Below are positions 18,495 to 26,398 of a stretch of 64,000 nt of DNA, in pieces; the stretch's first letter is position 1, and each line of letters starts with the position of its first letter. Position numbers and translations under genes: made by a program. The notes under the pieces were generated by a model, which did no database searches, was not told where the DNA came from, and was given only the letters and a program-made list of their open reading frames with translations. The DNA lies in NCBI GenBank assembly GCA_028287105.1, contig JAQBQH010000266.1, positions 1 to 64,000 of the forward strand, in the 5' to 3' direction. The DNA comes from Myxococcales bacterium (lineage in GTDB: Bacteria > Myxococcota_A > Polyangia > Palsa-1104).

Positions 18495-19397
18495 ATGGAT
18501 TCCGCAGACCGTCTGGTGCGCGCCATCGACCGCGACCGCAACCTCCGCGTCGCCGTTGCCATCACGACCGACGTCGTCGCCGACGCCGCACGTCGCCACG
18601 AGCTCTCTCCTGCCGCGACCTACGCTGTCGGCCGCGCGCTGACCTCTGGTCTCTTGCTCGCTACCTTGACCAAGGGCGAAGAGCGCGTGACGGTGCAGAT
18701 CATGGGGGATGGCCCTCTCGGCTCGATCACGGTGGACGCCAACGGGAGCGGCGACGTGCGCGGCTACGTGGCGCACGGCGAGGCCGGCGTCGAGTTCGGC
18801 ACCGAGAGACGCGTGGCCGACCTGGTCGGACGCCGCGGAGTCGTCAACGTGCTGCGCGACCTCGGGCTGAAGGAGCTGTACCAGGGCCAGACCGCCATGG
18901 TGAGCGGCGAGATCGACGACGACATCGAAGCCTACCTTCTGTCGAGCGAGCAGGTCCCTTCGGCTCTCAGCTGCGAGGTCGTCCTCGGCGAAGACGGCGC
19001 CATCGTCGCGGCGGCGGGTGTCCTGGTGCAGGCGCTCCCCGGCGGTGCGCCCGACGTCGTCCGCGAAGTGCGTGACGCGATGCGGACCGGCATCCTTTAT
19101 GACGCGCTCAAGAGCGGTGTGACCGCGCCTCGCCTCCTTGCCGAGCGCGTCTACAGCCTCGGGCCGCTCGAGTTCATCGGCGAAGAGCGCGCCGTGCGTT
19201 TTCGTTGTCGCTGCTCGCCGGACCGCATCGGCGGGCTGCTCTCGATCCTCGGCATCGTCGACCTCGACGAGATGATCGCGGAGAACAAACCGGCCGAGGT
19301 GGTCTGCAACTACTGCAACACGCGGTATCAAATCGGCCGCGCCGAGCTGGAACGGATTCGCGCCGAAGTCGCCGGGCGGCCGCGCGAGAACAACTGA
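18495..19397 (+). CDS. hslO: Hsp33 redox-regulated chaperone
   Basis: 300 residues from ATG 18495 (MDSADRLVRAID, with GAGAG four bases before); an ATG five codons upstream is possible. Hsp33 is a cytoplasmic holdase switched on by oxidation. The N-terminal domain is standard (QIMGDGPLGSITVDANGSGDVRGYV), and the C-terminal zinc switch has all four Cys: Cys238-x-Cys240 and Cys271-xx-Cys274. The psuG start follows the stop directly, so hslO leads an operon with two pseudouridine genes. It is divergent from the Cys-rich gene. Confidence 0.95.
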   Translation: MDSADRLVRAIDRDRNLRVAVAITTDVVADAARRHELSPAATYAVGRALTSGLLLATLTKGEERVTVQIMGDGPLGSITVDANGSGDVRGYVAHGEAGVEFGTERRVADLVGRRGVVNVLRDLGLKELYQGQTAMVSGEIDDDIEAYLLSSEQVPSALSCEVVLGEDGAIVAAAGVLVQALPGGAPDVVREVRDAMRTGILYDALKSGVTAPRLLAERVYSLGPLEFIGEERAVRFRCRCSPDRIGGLLSILGIVDLDEMIAENKPAEVVCNYCNTRYQIGRAELERIRAEVAGRPRENN

Positions 19398-20321
19398 ATG
19401 ATACCGCCCCCCATCGACGTCGCTGCCGAGGTCCGCGCGGCTCTCGACGATAAGAAGCCCGTCGTCGCCCTCGAATCGACCATCGTCGCGCACGGTCTGC
19501 CCTGGCCGGAGAACCTCGACATTGGTCGCGCGCTCGAGGAGGAAGTTCGCCGCCACGGTGCTGTTCCCGCGACGATCGCAGTCGTCGCCGGCCGGATCCA
19601 GGTCGGGATCGACGACGCGACGCTCGAGGCCATGGCGCGCGCGAGCGGCCCTGAGCGCTGGCGCAAGGCGGGCATCGCAGACCTCGGCCTTCTGGCCGCC
19701 CGCGGTGAGAACGGCGCCACTACCGTGTCGGCCACCACGTTCGCGGCGGCACGCGCGGGCGTCCGGGTGTTCGCCACCGGCGGCATCGGCGGCGTCCATC
19801 GCGGAGACAGCGGTGACGTCTCGAGCGACCTGACCACGCTCTCCCGCGAGCCTGTCGCCGTCGTCTCGGCCGGCTGCAAGGTCATCCTCGATCTGCCGCG
19901 CACACTCGAAATGCTCGAGACGCTCGCCGTCCCCGTCATCGGAGTGCGCACCAACGAGTTTCCGGCGTTCTACACCTATACGAGCGGGCTTCCCCTCGAG
20001 CATCGGGTCGAGACGCCGGAGGACGCCGCGCGCATCTGCGCCGCGCACTGGAGCCTCGGCCAGGCCGGAATCCTGTTCGCCAACCCGATTCCGCGGGCGC
20101 ACGCGCTCGACGCCGAGACCATCCGGCGCGCCGTCGACGAGGCGCTCGCCGACGCGACTCGCAACGGCGTTCGCGGCAAGGCGCTGACGCCGCACCTCCT
20201 CGCGTTTGTCTCGCGCGCGACGCAGAAGCGTAGTCTCGCGGCGAACCGCGTCCTGGCGCTCAACAACGCCACCTTCGGCGCACAGCTGGCGACGGCGCTT
20301 GCCGCTCTGCCAGCCTCGTAG
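19398..20321 (+). CDS. psuG: Pseudouridine-5'-phosphate glycosidase
   Basis: 307 residues, standard for PsuG, which reversibly cleaves pseudouridine 5'-phosphate to uracil and ribose 5-phosphate. Family landmarks in order: ALESTIVAHGLPWPENL, VPATIAVVAGRIQVG (with the Lys-equivalent region following), TTVSATTFAAARAGVRVFATGGIGGVHRG, SADL-like DVSSDLTTL, the catalytic-region SAGCKVILDLPRTLEMLETLAVPVIGV and LFANPIP. No psuK pseudouridine kinase is adjacent. The start immediately follows hslO and its stop abuts the RluA-family gene. Confidence 0.95.
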   Translation: MIPPPIDVAAEVRAALDDKKPVVALESTIVAHGLPWPENLDIGRALEEEVRRHGAVPATIAVVAGRIQVGIDDATLEAMARASGPERWRKAGIADLGLLAARGENGATTVSATTFAAARAGVRVFATGGIGGVHRGDSGDVSSDLTTLSREPVAVVSAGCKVILDLPRTLEMLETLAVPVIGVRTNEFPAFYTYTSGLPLEHRVETPEDAARICAAHWSLGQAGILFANPIPRAHALDAETIRRAVDEALADATRNGVRGKALTPHLLAFVSRATQKRSLAANRVLALNNATFGAQLATALAALPAS

Positions 20322-21203
20322 ATGAACAAACGCGTGCTCACTCGCGCCTCGGGAGACCCCGACTCGCTCGTCGAGCTCTTGAGCGCGCGGCTGGGAGTCG
20401 ACGCACGCCAGGCCAAGGCGTGGATTACCGCGGGCAGCGTCTACGTCGGCGGCAAGCGGATTGCTGCGCCGTGCGCCGTTGCCATCGGGGACAAGCTGAC
20501 CGTCTTCATCGCCGCACCGGCGGCGCCAACCTCGGTACCGACGATCATTCATCAAGACGATTGGATGGCGGTGCTCGACAAGCCGCCCGGAATGGCTTCG
20601 CAAGCCGAGGTCCGGCAGCGCTCGGCCGCGCTGGATGCGTTTGCCCTGCGCACCTTCGGGCCCGACGCGCGGATGCTGCACCGGCTCGACAAGGAGGCTT
20701 CGGGACTCGTCTTGTTCGCGTTGGTGCCACGTGCGCTGGCGCCGCTCCAGGCCGCCTTGGAGAGCGGCGCGATCGATCGTCGCTACGTCGCGCTCGTCGA
20801 CGGCGAGCTGCGCGGCGAAGGCACCATTCGTCTCCGCATCGCGCGCCATCCCGAGGACCGTCGCTTGCGGGCGGCGCTGCCGGAGAACGCGCCGGCAGGC
20901 GAAGTGGCGTCGAGCCACTATCGGTCGCTGGCCCACGCCACGTGGAAGGGTCGTCATCTGAGCGCCCTGGAGCTCACGCTCGAGACCGGCAGAACGCATC
21001 AACTGCGCGTCCATCTGTCGGCGCACGGCCATCCCATCGTCGGGGACAACGCCTATCGCGGTCCTGCCTTTCAGCGACTGTGCCTCCATGCGCACGCGCT
21101 CGAGGTGCCGCATCCGCGCGACGGGGATCGGTTGCGACTGAGCGCGCCGCTGCCGGAATCGTTCGCCACGCTCGTCCCCGGCTTGACACGCCCATTCACC
21201 TAG
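20322..21203 (+). CDS. RluA-family pseudouridine synthase
   Basis: 293 residues. N-terminal S4 RNA-binding domain (about 12-60, SARLGVDARQAKAWITAGSVYVGGKRI), then the RluA catalytic domain with the signature HRLDKEASGLVLFA carrying the catalytic Asp, and late motifs LETGRTHQLRVHLSAHGHPIVGDNAY. It isomerises specific uridines in rRNA or tRNA; the exact target cannot be read from sequence. It starts directly after psuG, so an enzyme that makes pseudouridine is cotranscribed with one that recycles it. Confidence 0.92.
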   Translation: MNKRVLTRASGDPDSLVELLSARLGVDARQAKAWITAGSVYVGGKRIAAPCAVAIGDKLTVFIAAPAAPTSVPTIIHQDDWMAVLDKPPGMASQAEVRQRSAALDAFALRTFGPDARMLHRLDKEASGLVLFALVPRALAPLQAALESGAIDRRYVALVDGELRGEGTIRLRIARHPEDRRLRAALPENAPAGEVASSHYRSLAHATWKGRHLSALELTLETGRTHQLRVHLSAHGHPIVGDNAYRGPAFQRLCLHAHALEVPHPRDGDRLRLSAPLPESFATLVPGLTRPFT

Positions 21204-21218
21204 CGGTCTAACCGACGC

Positions 21219-22364
21219 ATGCGAATCTGGGCATTGTGCGCGACGCTGCTGGCCACCTCGACGGTCACGGCTGCGCCGAACCCGCTGCGGCGATTCGACT
21301 CGGCTGGAGCCGGCTTCATCGACGACGCGATGGCCCTGCGAGAGGACGGCAACGCGGTCGCGTTCATCACGACCGACGGTGCGACCACGGCGACCCTGCA
21401 TCTCGCCGACATCGTCGGCAGCGAGGCCAAAGTTCCCGGCGCCCCCCCGGACGCGACCGCTCTCCATTGGCTCTCGCCAGGGCGGGTACTGGTCGTGCGC
21501 GGCGGCGAGGGGGGCTCGACCGCCCAGCTGTTCACCGCCTCGGGCGCCGACAAGGCCAAGCTCGGTCCATTCGGCCAGCTGACGCTCGCCAACGTCGACG
21601 GCAAGCGAGCGATCGTGACCTATACCCGGAGCGACAAGCACGGCGTCGAGCACACCGTCGTCGCCTATTCGCCGGAGACCTTGAAGCCGCTCAAGCGCCG
21701 CAGCTGGCGGGAAGATTCCGAGGGTCAGATCAAGCAGGGCGTCACGGTTTTGAAGCCCCTGTGGTGGGCTGGCGGATACACGGTGCTCGCCGCGCTGCGT
21801 GCCGGCGAGTTCGACAAGGCGCGCGACATGCGCCGTCCCGATCGGTACGCGCGCCTCGACAGCTTCTCGGGAAAGCTGCTCGACGAGAACGAGGTCAAAG
21901 ACATCCTTGCCTTCACGCAGGTCGGCCTCCTGCGGCGCGACGCACCCAACCAGCCGGTCATCGCGCACTACTCGGACGACCATCGCCGGCTTCTCTTCAC
22001 CGACGGCATCGACCAATACGACGTGAAGATGCCGCGCGACATCTGGAAGTACGATCCGAACAGCCTGCAATGGCAGACGCTCGACGACAAGCGCGCCGCG
22101 GTGTCGTTGACCGTCGATCCCGTCAATCCGGACGCGGTCAATCGGAAGAAAGCCGAGGCCGACGAGATCGACTTGGTCGAGGTGGACCGACAGGGCCACG
22201 CCGTCCGCCCGCTGCTTCGTCTGGCGGGCGAGGGGCGCCGTGCCACCTGGAAGATCGCCGGCAATCGCCTGCTGCTGTTGCGCAAAGGCAAAGGGTTCGA
22301 TCGCGGCGGTGTGGCGCTCGAGGTCTACGATCTCTCCAGCGAGCCGAGTGTCGCCAAGCCGTGA
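21219..22364 (+). CDS. Secreted protein of unknown function, propeller-like
   Basis: 381 residues with a signal peptide (cleavage near Ala18-Ala19). The mature part has repeated short beta-strand blocks of the kind DxxAxREDGNAVAFITTDG, TALHWLSPGRVLVVRGGEGG and NVDGKRAIVTYTRSD, consistent with a beta-propeller, but no named family is recognised. A Lys/Asp-rich region and an R-K-rich C-terminal part follow. It begins 15 bases after the RluA-family stop and probably belongs to the hslO-psuG operon. Confidence 0.6.
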   Translation: MRIWALCATLLATSTVTAAPNPLRRFDSAGAGFIDDAMALREDGNAVAFITTDGATTATLHLADIVGSEAKVPGAPPDATALHWLSPGRVLVVRGGEGGSTAQLFTASGADKAKLGPFGQLTLANVDGKRAIVTYTRSDKHGVEHTVVAYSPETLKPLKRRSWREDSEGQIKQGVTVLKPLWWAGGYTVLAALRAGEFDKARDMRRPDRYARLDSFSGKLLDENEVKDILAFTQVGLLRRDAPNQPVIAHYSDDHRRLLFTDGIDQYDVKMPRDIWKYDPNSLQWQTLDDKRAAVSLTVDPVNPDAVNRKKAEADEIDLVEVDRQGHAVRPLLRLAGEGRRATWKIAGNRLLLLRKGKGFDRGGVALEVYDLSSEPSVAKP

Positions 22365-22615
22365 CGCGCCAAACGCTGGCTCCTCGCAACACATATAAAA
22401 GGTAGCGAGCACGAACGACAGCGCGAGCGCGATCCATGGCGCATGCGATCCAACCGATCGATCGCGGCCTCCGATTCGTCCTCCTCCGCCTTCGGTTCGC
22501 CGTCGGAGAAATGCCTTGAGCTGAGCCGCGGTCATATGCGCGTTGCTCAGCACGTTGCGTGCCGCGCGCGCGCCACCGACGAGGTCGACGCGTTCAGCGC
22601 AGTTACGACAAACCC
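22365..22615. other. Intergenic stretch before the comM leader
   Basis: About 250 bases without a convincing gene. Open frames here on either strand have no ribosome-binding site or family resemblance; one on the minus strand (from 22535) runs into the antisense of the upstream gene. The last part (from about 22600) shows scattered matches to the second leader locus. Confidence 0.5.
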
Positions 22616-22724
22616 GCTGCGATTTGTTGTCCGGTATACGGACACGATCCGAATACCGGTTGCCACCTCCGCTTCTGCGCCTCGCAAGCGCGCGAGATTG
22701 CGTGAGCGATGCTCGGCACGGCCC
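22616..22724 (+). promoter_or_regulatory. Hairpin-rich conserved leader, copy A (upstream of comM-recA)
   Basis: Aligns without gaps to 61020-61128, 76 of 109 positions identical by hand count. The core 22631-22668 matches 34 of 38. Hairpin 1: CCGGTATACGGA, loop CACGA, TCCGAATACCGG (one A-A mismatch in 12 pairs), followed by the invariant TTGCCACCT. Hairpin 2: 22672-22688 (CTT and GCG pairing with CGCAAG, two-base bulge). Hairpin 3: 22691-22702 (CGCG, AGAT, TGCG). The comM ATG (22709) lies just inside the conserved stretch. Could be a structured mRNA leader or a set of DNA operators. Confidence 0.65.
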
Positions 22725-24265
22725 GTGCTTTGTCTGCGCGCGTGCTAGCGAAGGTTCAATCCGCAGCGGTGCTCGGCGTCGAAGCCTACGGCGTCTGCGC
22801 CGAGGTCGACGTGTCCAACGGACTGCCCGGCTATCATCTCGTCGGCCTCGGCGCCGGAGCAGTGAAGGAAGGCGGCGTTCGCGTGCGCGCCGCGCTCGAT
22901 CACTCCGGCTGGAAGATCCCGCCGCGCAAGGTGACGATCAATCTCGCGCCCGCCGACGTGCGCAAGGATGGCGCGGCCTTCGATCTGCCGATCGCAGTCG
23001 GCGTTCTCGCGGCGCAAGAGATCGTTCCGGCCGCTGCGCTCGAGGGCATATTAATGATGGGAGAGCTCTCGCTCGACGGCGGGCTCCGACGTGTCGCCGG
23101 GGGTCTGCCCATCGCGCTGTATGCGCGGGCGCGCGGCGCGCGGGCGGTCATCCTGCCGCGTGCGTGCGCCGGCGAAGCAGCCGCCATCCGCGAGGTCCCG
23201 GTCCTCGCCGCCTCGTCGCTGCCCGAGGTCGCCGCACACCTCCGCGGCGAGCACACGCTGCCGCGCGTAGACGAGCTGCGAATGTCCGAGCTGACGTCGA
23301 CACGCGAGGTCGACCTGGCGGAGGTGCGTGGGCTCGAATACGCCAAGCTGTCGCTGGAGGTCGCCGCGGCCGGATCGCACAACCTCTTGCTCATCGGGGC
23401 GCCGGGATCGGGCAAGAGCATGTTGGCGCGTCGCCTGCCGACGATCTTGCCGCCGCTCGACGAGGACGAGGCGCTGCAGACGAGCATGGTCTATTCGGCT
23501 GCCGGTAAGCTCGACGGCGCGTCCCTCATCCGCCGGCGACCGTTCCGCGCGCCGCACCAGGACGTCTCGCTGGCCGGCTTGATCGGAGGTGGATGCGGCA
23601 TGCCCAAGCCGGGCGAGATCAGCCTCGCTCACAACGGGGTGCTGTTCCTCGACGAGCTGCCGGAGATGAAGCGCAACGTCGTCGAAGCGCTACGCGCTCC
23701 GCTCGAGGATCGCAGCGTGACGATCGTGCGTGCCCGCCATGCGGTCGAGTTTCCGGCTTCGTTTGCGCTCGTGGCGGCGATGAATCCGTGCCCTTGCGGG
23801 TACTACGGATCGTCGGTTCGAGGCTGTATCTGCGACCTCGGTCGGGTGAGGCGATACCGCGGCCGCGTCTCAGGCCCGCTGCTCGATCGACTCGATCTGC
23901 AGGTCGAGGTGCCGCAGGTCAAGTTCAAGGACCTGACCGAAGCGCGAGACGGTGAGTCGTCCGCGCAGGTACGCGGGCGAGTGATCGCGGCGCGCGAGAT
24001 TCAGAGACGACGATTCGCGGGGTTGGGGCTTCATGCCAACGCGCAGATGGGGCCGCGGCAGATCGCGAGATGGTGTGCGCTCGATACGGCTTCGGAGACG
24101 CATCTCGGCAAGATCGTCGCCAAACGCGGCATCAGCGCGCGCGGTGTCCACCGCATCTTGCGAGTCGCTCGCACGCTGGCCGACCTCGCGGCACGCGACG
24201 TGATCGGCCGAACCGATTTGCAGTGCGCGATCGACTTTCGCGCGCTCGACCAGGAGCTGCGATGA
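22709..24265 (+). CDS. comM: ComM/YifB AAA+ helicase (Mg-chelatase-like)
   Basis: 518 residues. ComM is a hexameric branch-migration helicase that extends strand exchange during natural transformation. N-terminal Lon-like domain (KVQSAAVLGVEAYGVCAEVDVSNGLPGYHLVGL), linker, Walker A GAPGSGKS (about residue 230), Walker B-type LFLDELPE, the NPCPCGYYG Cys motif of the family, and the C-terminal ISARGVHRILRVARTLADL helical domain. Start ATG 22709 is used; an in-frame GTG at 22742 is nearer to the typical family start. The stop overlaps the next ATG, so it is translationally coupled toward recA. Confidence 0.93.
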   Translation: MLGTARALSARVLAKVQSAAVLGVEAYGVCAEVDVSNGLPGYHLVGLGAGAVKEGGVRVRAALDHSGWKIPPRKVTINLAPADVRKDGAAFDLPIAVGVLAAQEIVPAAALEGILMMGELSLDGGLRRVAGGLPIALYARARGARAVILPRACAGEAAAIREVPVLAASSLPEVAAHLRGEHTLPRVDELRMSELTSTREVDLAEVRGLEYAKLSLEVAAAGSHNLLLIGAPGSGKSMLARRLPTILPPLDEDEALQTSMVYSAAGKLDGASLIRRRPFRAPHQDVSLAGLIGGGCGMPKPGEISLAHNGVLFLDELPEMKRNVVEALRAPLEDRSVTIVRARHAVEFPASFALVAAMNPCPCGYYGSSVRGCICDLGRVRRYRGRVSGPLLDRLDLQVEVPQVKFKDLTEARDGESSAQVRGRVIAAREIQRRRFAGLGLHANAQMGPRQIARWCALDTASETHLGKIVAKRGISARGVHRILRVARTLADLAARDVIGRTDLQCAIDFRALDQELR

Positions 24266-24642
24266 CCGAGGCGCTGTTCAACGTCCACACGGCGGGTAAC
24301 TGCTTCCAGGCGCATCGCAAGCTGTTCGAAGCGGCAGCGGTGCTCGCTCGGCAATTGTCGACGACGTTCGACGATGCCGACCTGTTCCAGCTCGGGGGCG
24401 TTTGCATGCGCATCGCCGCCGAGAGCGCGTTGCAAACGAGTGATCCGAAGGAGGCATTGCGGCGTTGGCAGGAATGCACCCTGGCCGAGCGACAGATTCG
24501 CATCGCGACCTATCGCGCGCTGCGGGCCGGCTGCATCGACAACGAATTGTACGACGGGCTGTTCCGCCTGGCGAAGACGGCAGCGCGCGTTCGTGAGGAC
24601 GAGCGCTTGCGCCTCCGCTGGCGGTTGTTGCGGCTCGTGTGA
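24262..24642 (+). CDS. Small all-helical protein, four-helix-bundle-like
   Basis: 126 residues, starting inside the comM stop (ATGA). Predicted all-helical, with the middle segment [44 protein letters not shown] loosely like the four-helix-bundle (23S rRNA intervening-sequence) protein family: a small RRAAESxL-type core followed by two long helices. The similarity is weak and the function unknown. Its place between comM and recA, with overlaps or short gaps on both sides, suggests a recombination accessory role (inference). Confidence 0.6.
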   Translation: MTEALFNVHTAGNCFQAHRKLFEAAAVLARQLSTTFDDADLFQLGGVCMRIAAESALQTSDPKEALRRWQECTLAERQIRIATYRALRAGCIDNELYDGLFRLAKTAARVREDERLRLRWRLLRLV

Positions 24643-24662
24643 TCAACCAAGAGGGGGAGACC

Positions 24663-25706
24663 ATGAAGACCAAAGAGCGTTTCAAGGCAGTGCAGGCGGC
24701 GATCGCGGCGATCGAGAAGCAATTCGGCAAGGGCGCCATCATGCCGCTCGACGGCAGCAAGCAGGAGGACGTGGAGGTGATCCCGACCGGATCGCTGTCA
24801 CTCGATCTAGCGCTCGGTGTCGGCGGGCTACCGCGCGGGCGAGTGATCGAGATCTTCGGGCCGGAGTCGTCGGGCAAGACAACGCTGACGTTGCACGTCA
24901 TCGCGGAGGCACAAAAGCTGGGCGGTACCTGCGCCTTCATCGACGCGGAGCATGCCCTCGACCCGCAGTACGCGCGGAGGCTCGGTGTGCGATTGGAAGA
25001 GCTGTTCGTGTCGCAGCCGGACAACGGCGAGCAGGCTCTCGAGATCGCAGACCAGCTCACGCGATCGGGCGGCATCGATCTGATCGTCGTCGACTCGGTG
25101 GCCGCGCTGACGCCAAAGGCCGAGATCGATGGCGACATGGGCGACGCGCACATGGGCCTGCAGGCGCGTCTCATGAGCCAGGCGCTGCGCAAGCTGACCG
25201 CCGTGACGTACAAGCAGAACACGACAATTATCTTCATAAATCAGCTTCGGCAGAAGATTGGGATCGTGTTTGGCAATCCCGAGACGACGACGGGGGGCAA
25301 TGCGCTCAAGTTCTATGCGTCGGTGCGGCTCGACATCCGCAAGACGGCGGCGATCAAGAAAGACGACGAGGCGACCGGGACGCACGTGCGCGTGAAGGTG
25401 GTCAAGAACAAGTGCGCGCCGCCCTTCCGGCAGGCGGAGTTCGACGTGCTGTTCGGCACGGGCATCAACGTGCTCGGCGAGGTCGTCGACCTCGGTACGA
25501 CGCACGGGCTCATCGAGAAATCGGGCGCCTGGTACATGCTCGACGGTGAGCGGATCGGGCAAGGACGCGAGAACTCGTGCGCCTTCCTTGGGCAGCATCC
25601 CGAGATCGTCGAGTCGCTGCGCGAACGGCTCTTGTCCGCCATGAGGATGGCCGAGCCGATGCCGGTCGTCGTCGAGGCGCGCGCGACGGAGGAGGCGGCA
25701 GCATGA
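24663..25706 (+). CDS. recA: RecA recombinase
   Basis: 347 residues from ATG 24663, preceded by a purine-rich GAGGGGGAGA site. RecA forms filaments on single-stranded DNA, drives strand exchange and stimulates LexA-type cleavage. Landmarks: [27 protein letters not shown], Walker A GPESSGKT (about 66-73), [15 protein letters not shown], the DNA-binding L2 region [37 protein letters not shown] and the C-terminal domain. The upstream gene is 20 bases away and the downstream start overlaps the stop, so the order comM, helical protein, recA, nitrilase-fold protein is one unit. No LexA-like box was recognised before comM. Confidence 0.98.
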   Translation: MKTKERFKAVQAAIAAIEKQFGKGAIMPLDGSKQEDVEVIPTGSLSLDLALGVGGLPRGRVIEIFGPESSGKTTLTLHVIAEAQKLGGTCAFIDAEHALDPQYARRLGVRLEELFVSQPDNGEQALEIADQLTRSGGIDLIVVDSVAALTPKAEIDGDMGDAHMGLQARLMSQALRKLTAVTYKQNTTIIFINQLRQKIGIVFGNPETTTGGNALKFYASVRLDIRKTAAIKKDDEATGTHVRVKVVKNKCAPPFRQAEFDVLFGTGINVLGEVVDLGTTHGLIEKSGAWYMLDGERIGQGRENSCAFLGQHPEIVESLRERLLSAMRMAEPMPVVVEARATEEAAA

Positions 25707-26392
25707 GCGTCATCTACACGCTGACGTTTCGCGACGAGGCGAGGGTGCCGTGCATGTGCGGCCCCGAGGAGCGACTCGACCTCGCGGTCGAGGTGATGCA
25801 GCGGATCGGTGCGGCCGAGAAGAATCCGCTGTTGGTGCTTCCGGCGGGCTACGTCTGGACTCTGTCCCCGAAGGATCGGGACGGCTGGGTCGAGGGGATG
25901 GCGGCGGCGTCGCGGGACAGCCGGATGGCGATCGTATTCGGCATCGACGTCGAGACCGGAGCGAAATGGAGCATGGACCGTCGGTTGCGATCGTATGCGT
26001 TTGCATATGATTGCGGACGCCCGCTCCTGGAGGCGTCCTCCGGCGAAAGCCCGCTCGGCGCGCGAACGGTGACCTTGGGCGGGCTGCGCGCAACCGTGCT
26101 GTTCGGCCAGGAGTTGTTCCGGCCGGCGGCGCTGGCGGCGGTGGCGGCGACGCGTCCCGATGTCGCACTGGTCCTGGGACACGGCGAGCCGACGCATAAA
26201 TGGAGAGAGCCGCTATCGGTCCTGAACGAGGCGGCCCCGACGCTCGTGGTGCACCAGTCCGTCGAGGTGCGGCGGCCGGCAAAAGCCGAGCCTCCCCGCG
26301 GTTGGCGAGCGACGGTCACGCCGGGTCTGATCCGTGTGACACGCTACGTCCGCCAACCGGATGGCGCGGGGGATTCGGTCGTGGGACACTAA
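25703..26392 (+). CDS. Nitrilase-fold protein lacking the catalytic triad
   Basis: 229 residues, ATG overlapping the recA stop, with GGAGG upstream. The strand-helix order resembles carbon-nitrogen hydrolases: [12 protein letters not shown] (family Glu position is Ala48), [23 protein letters not shown], then [19 protein letters not shown] where the family Cys (ICYDLRFPE) is Gly135, and [10 protein letters not shown]. No candidate Lys is seen between them. So the Glu-Lys-Cys triad is missing and a binding or scaffolding role is more likely than catalysis. The fold call rests on motif pattern only. Position after recA suggests a link to DNA repair or uptake. Confidence 0.5.
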   Translation: MSVIYTLTFRDEARVPCMCGPEERLDLAVEVMQRIGAAEKNPLLVLPAGYVWTLSPKDRDGWVEGMAAASRDSRMAIVFGIDVETGAKWSMDRRLRSYAFAYDCGRPLLEASSGESPLGARTVTLGGLRATVLFGQELFRPAALAAVAATRPDVALVLGHGEPTHKWREPLSVLNEAAPTLVVHQSVEVRRPAKAEPPRGWRATVTPGLIRVTRYVRQPDGAGDSVVGH

Positions 26393-26398
26393 GCGGCC

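Noticed and set aside
17355-22553. Very long open frame (about 1730 codons) on the minus strand
   Set aside because: It runs antisense through hslO, psuG, the RluA gene and another gene, with low-complexity composition; long antisense frames are expected in GC-rich DNA.
22365-22553. Minus-strand frame beginning MTAAQLKAFLRRR
   Set aside because: Runs without stop into antisense of the upstream gene and has no recognisable domain; coincidence cannot be excluded.
22443-22748. Small open frame before comM
   Set aside because: Ser/Arg-rich, lacks a ribosome-binding site, overlaps the conserved leader and comM start, and resembles no family.
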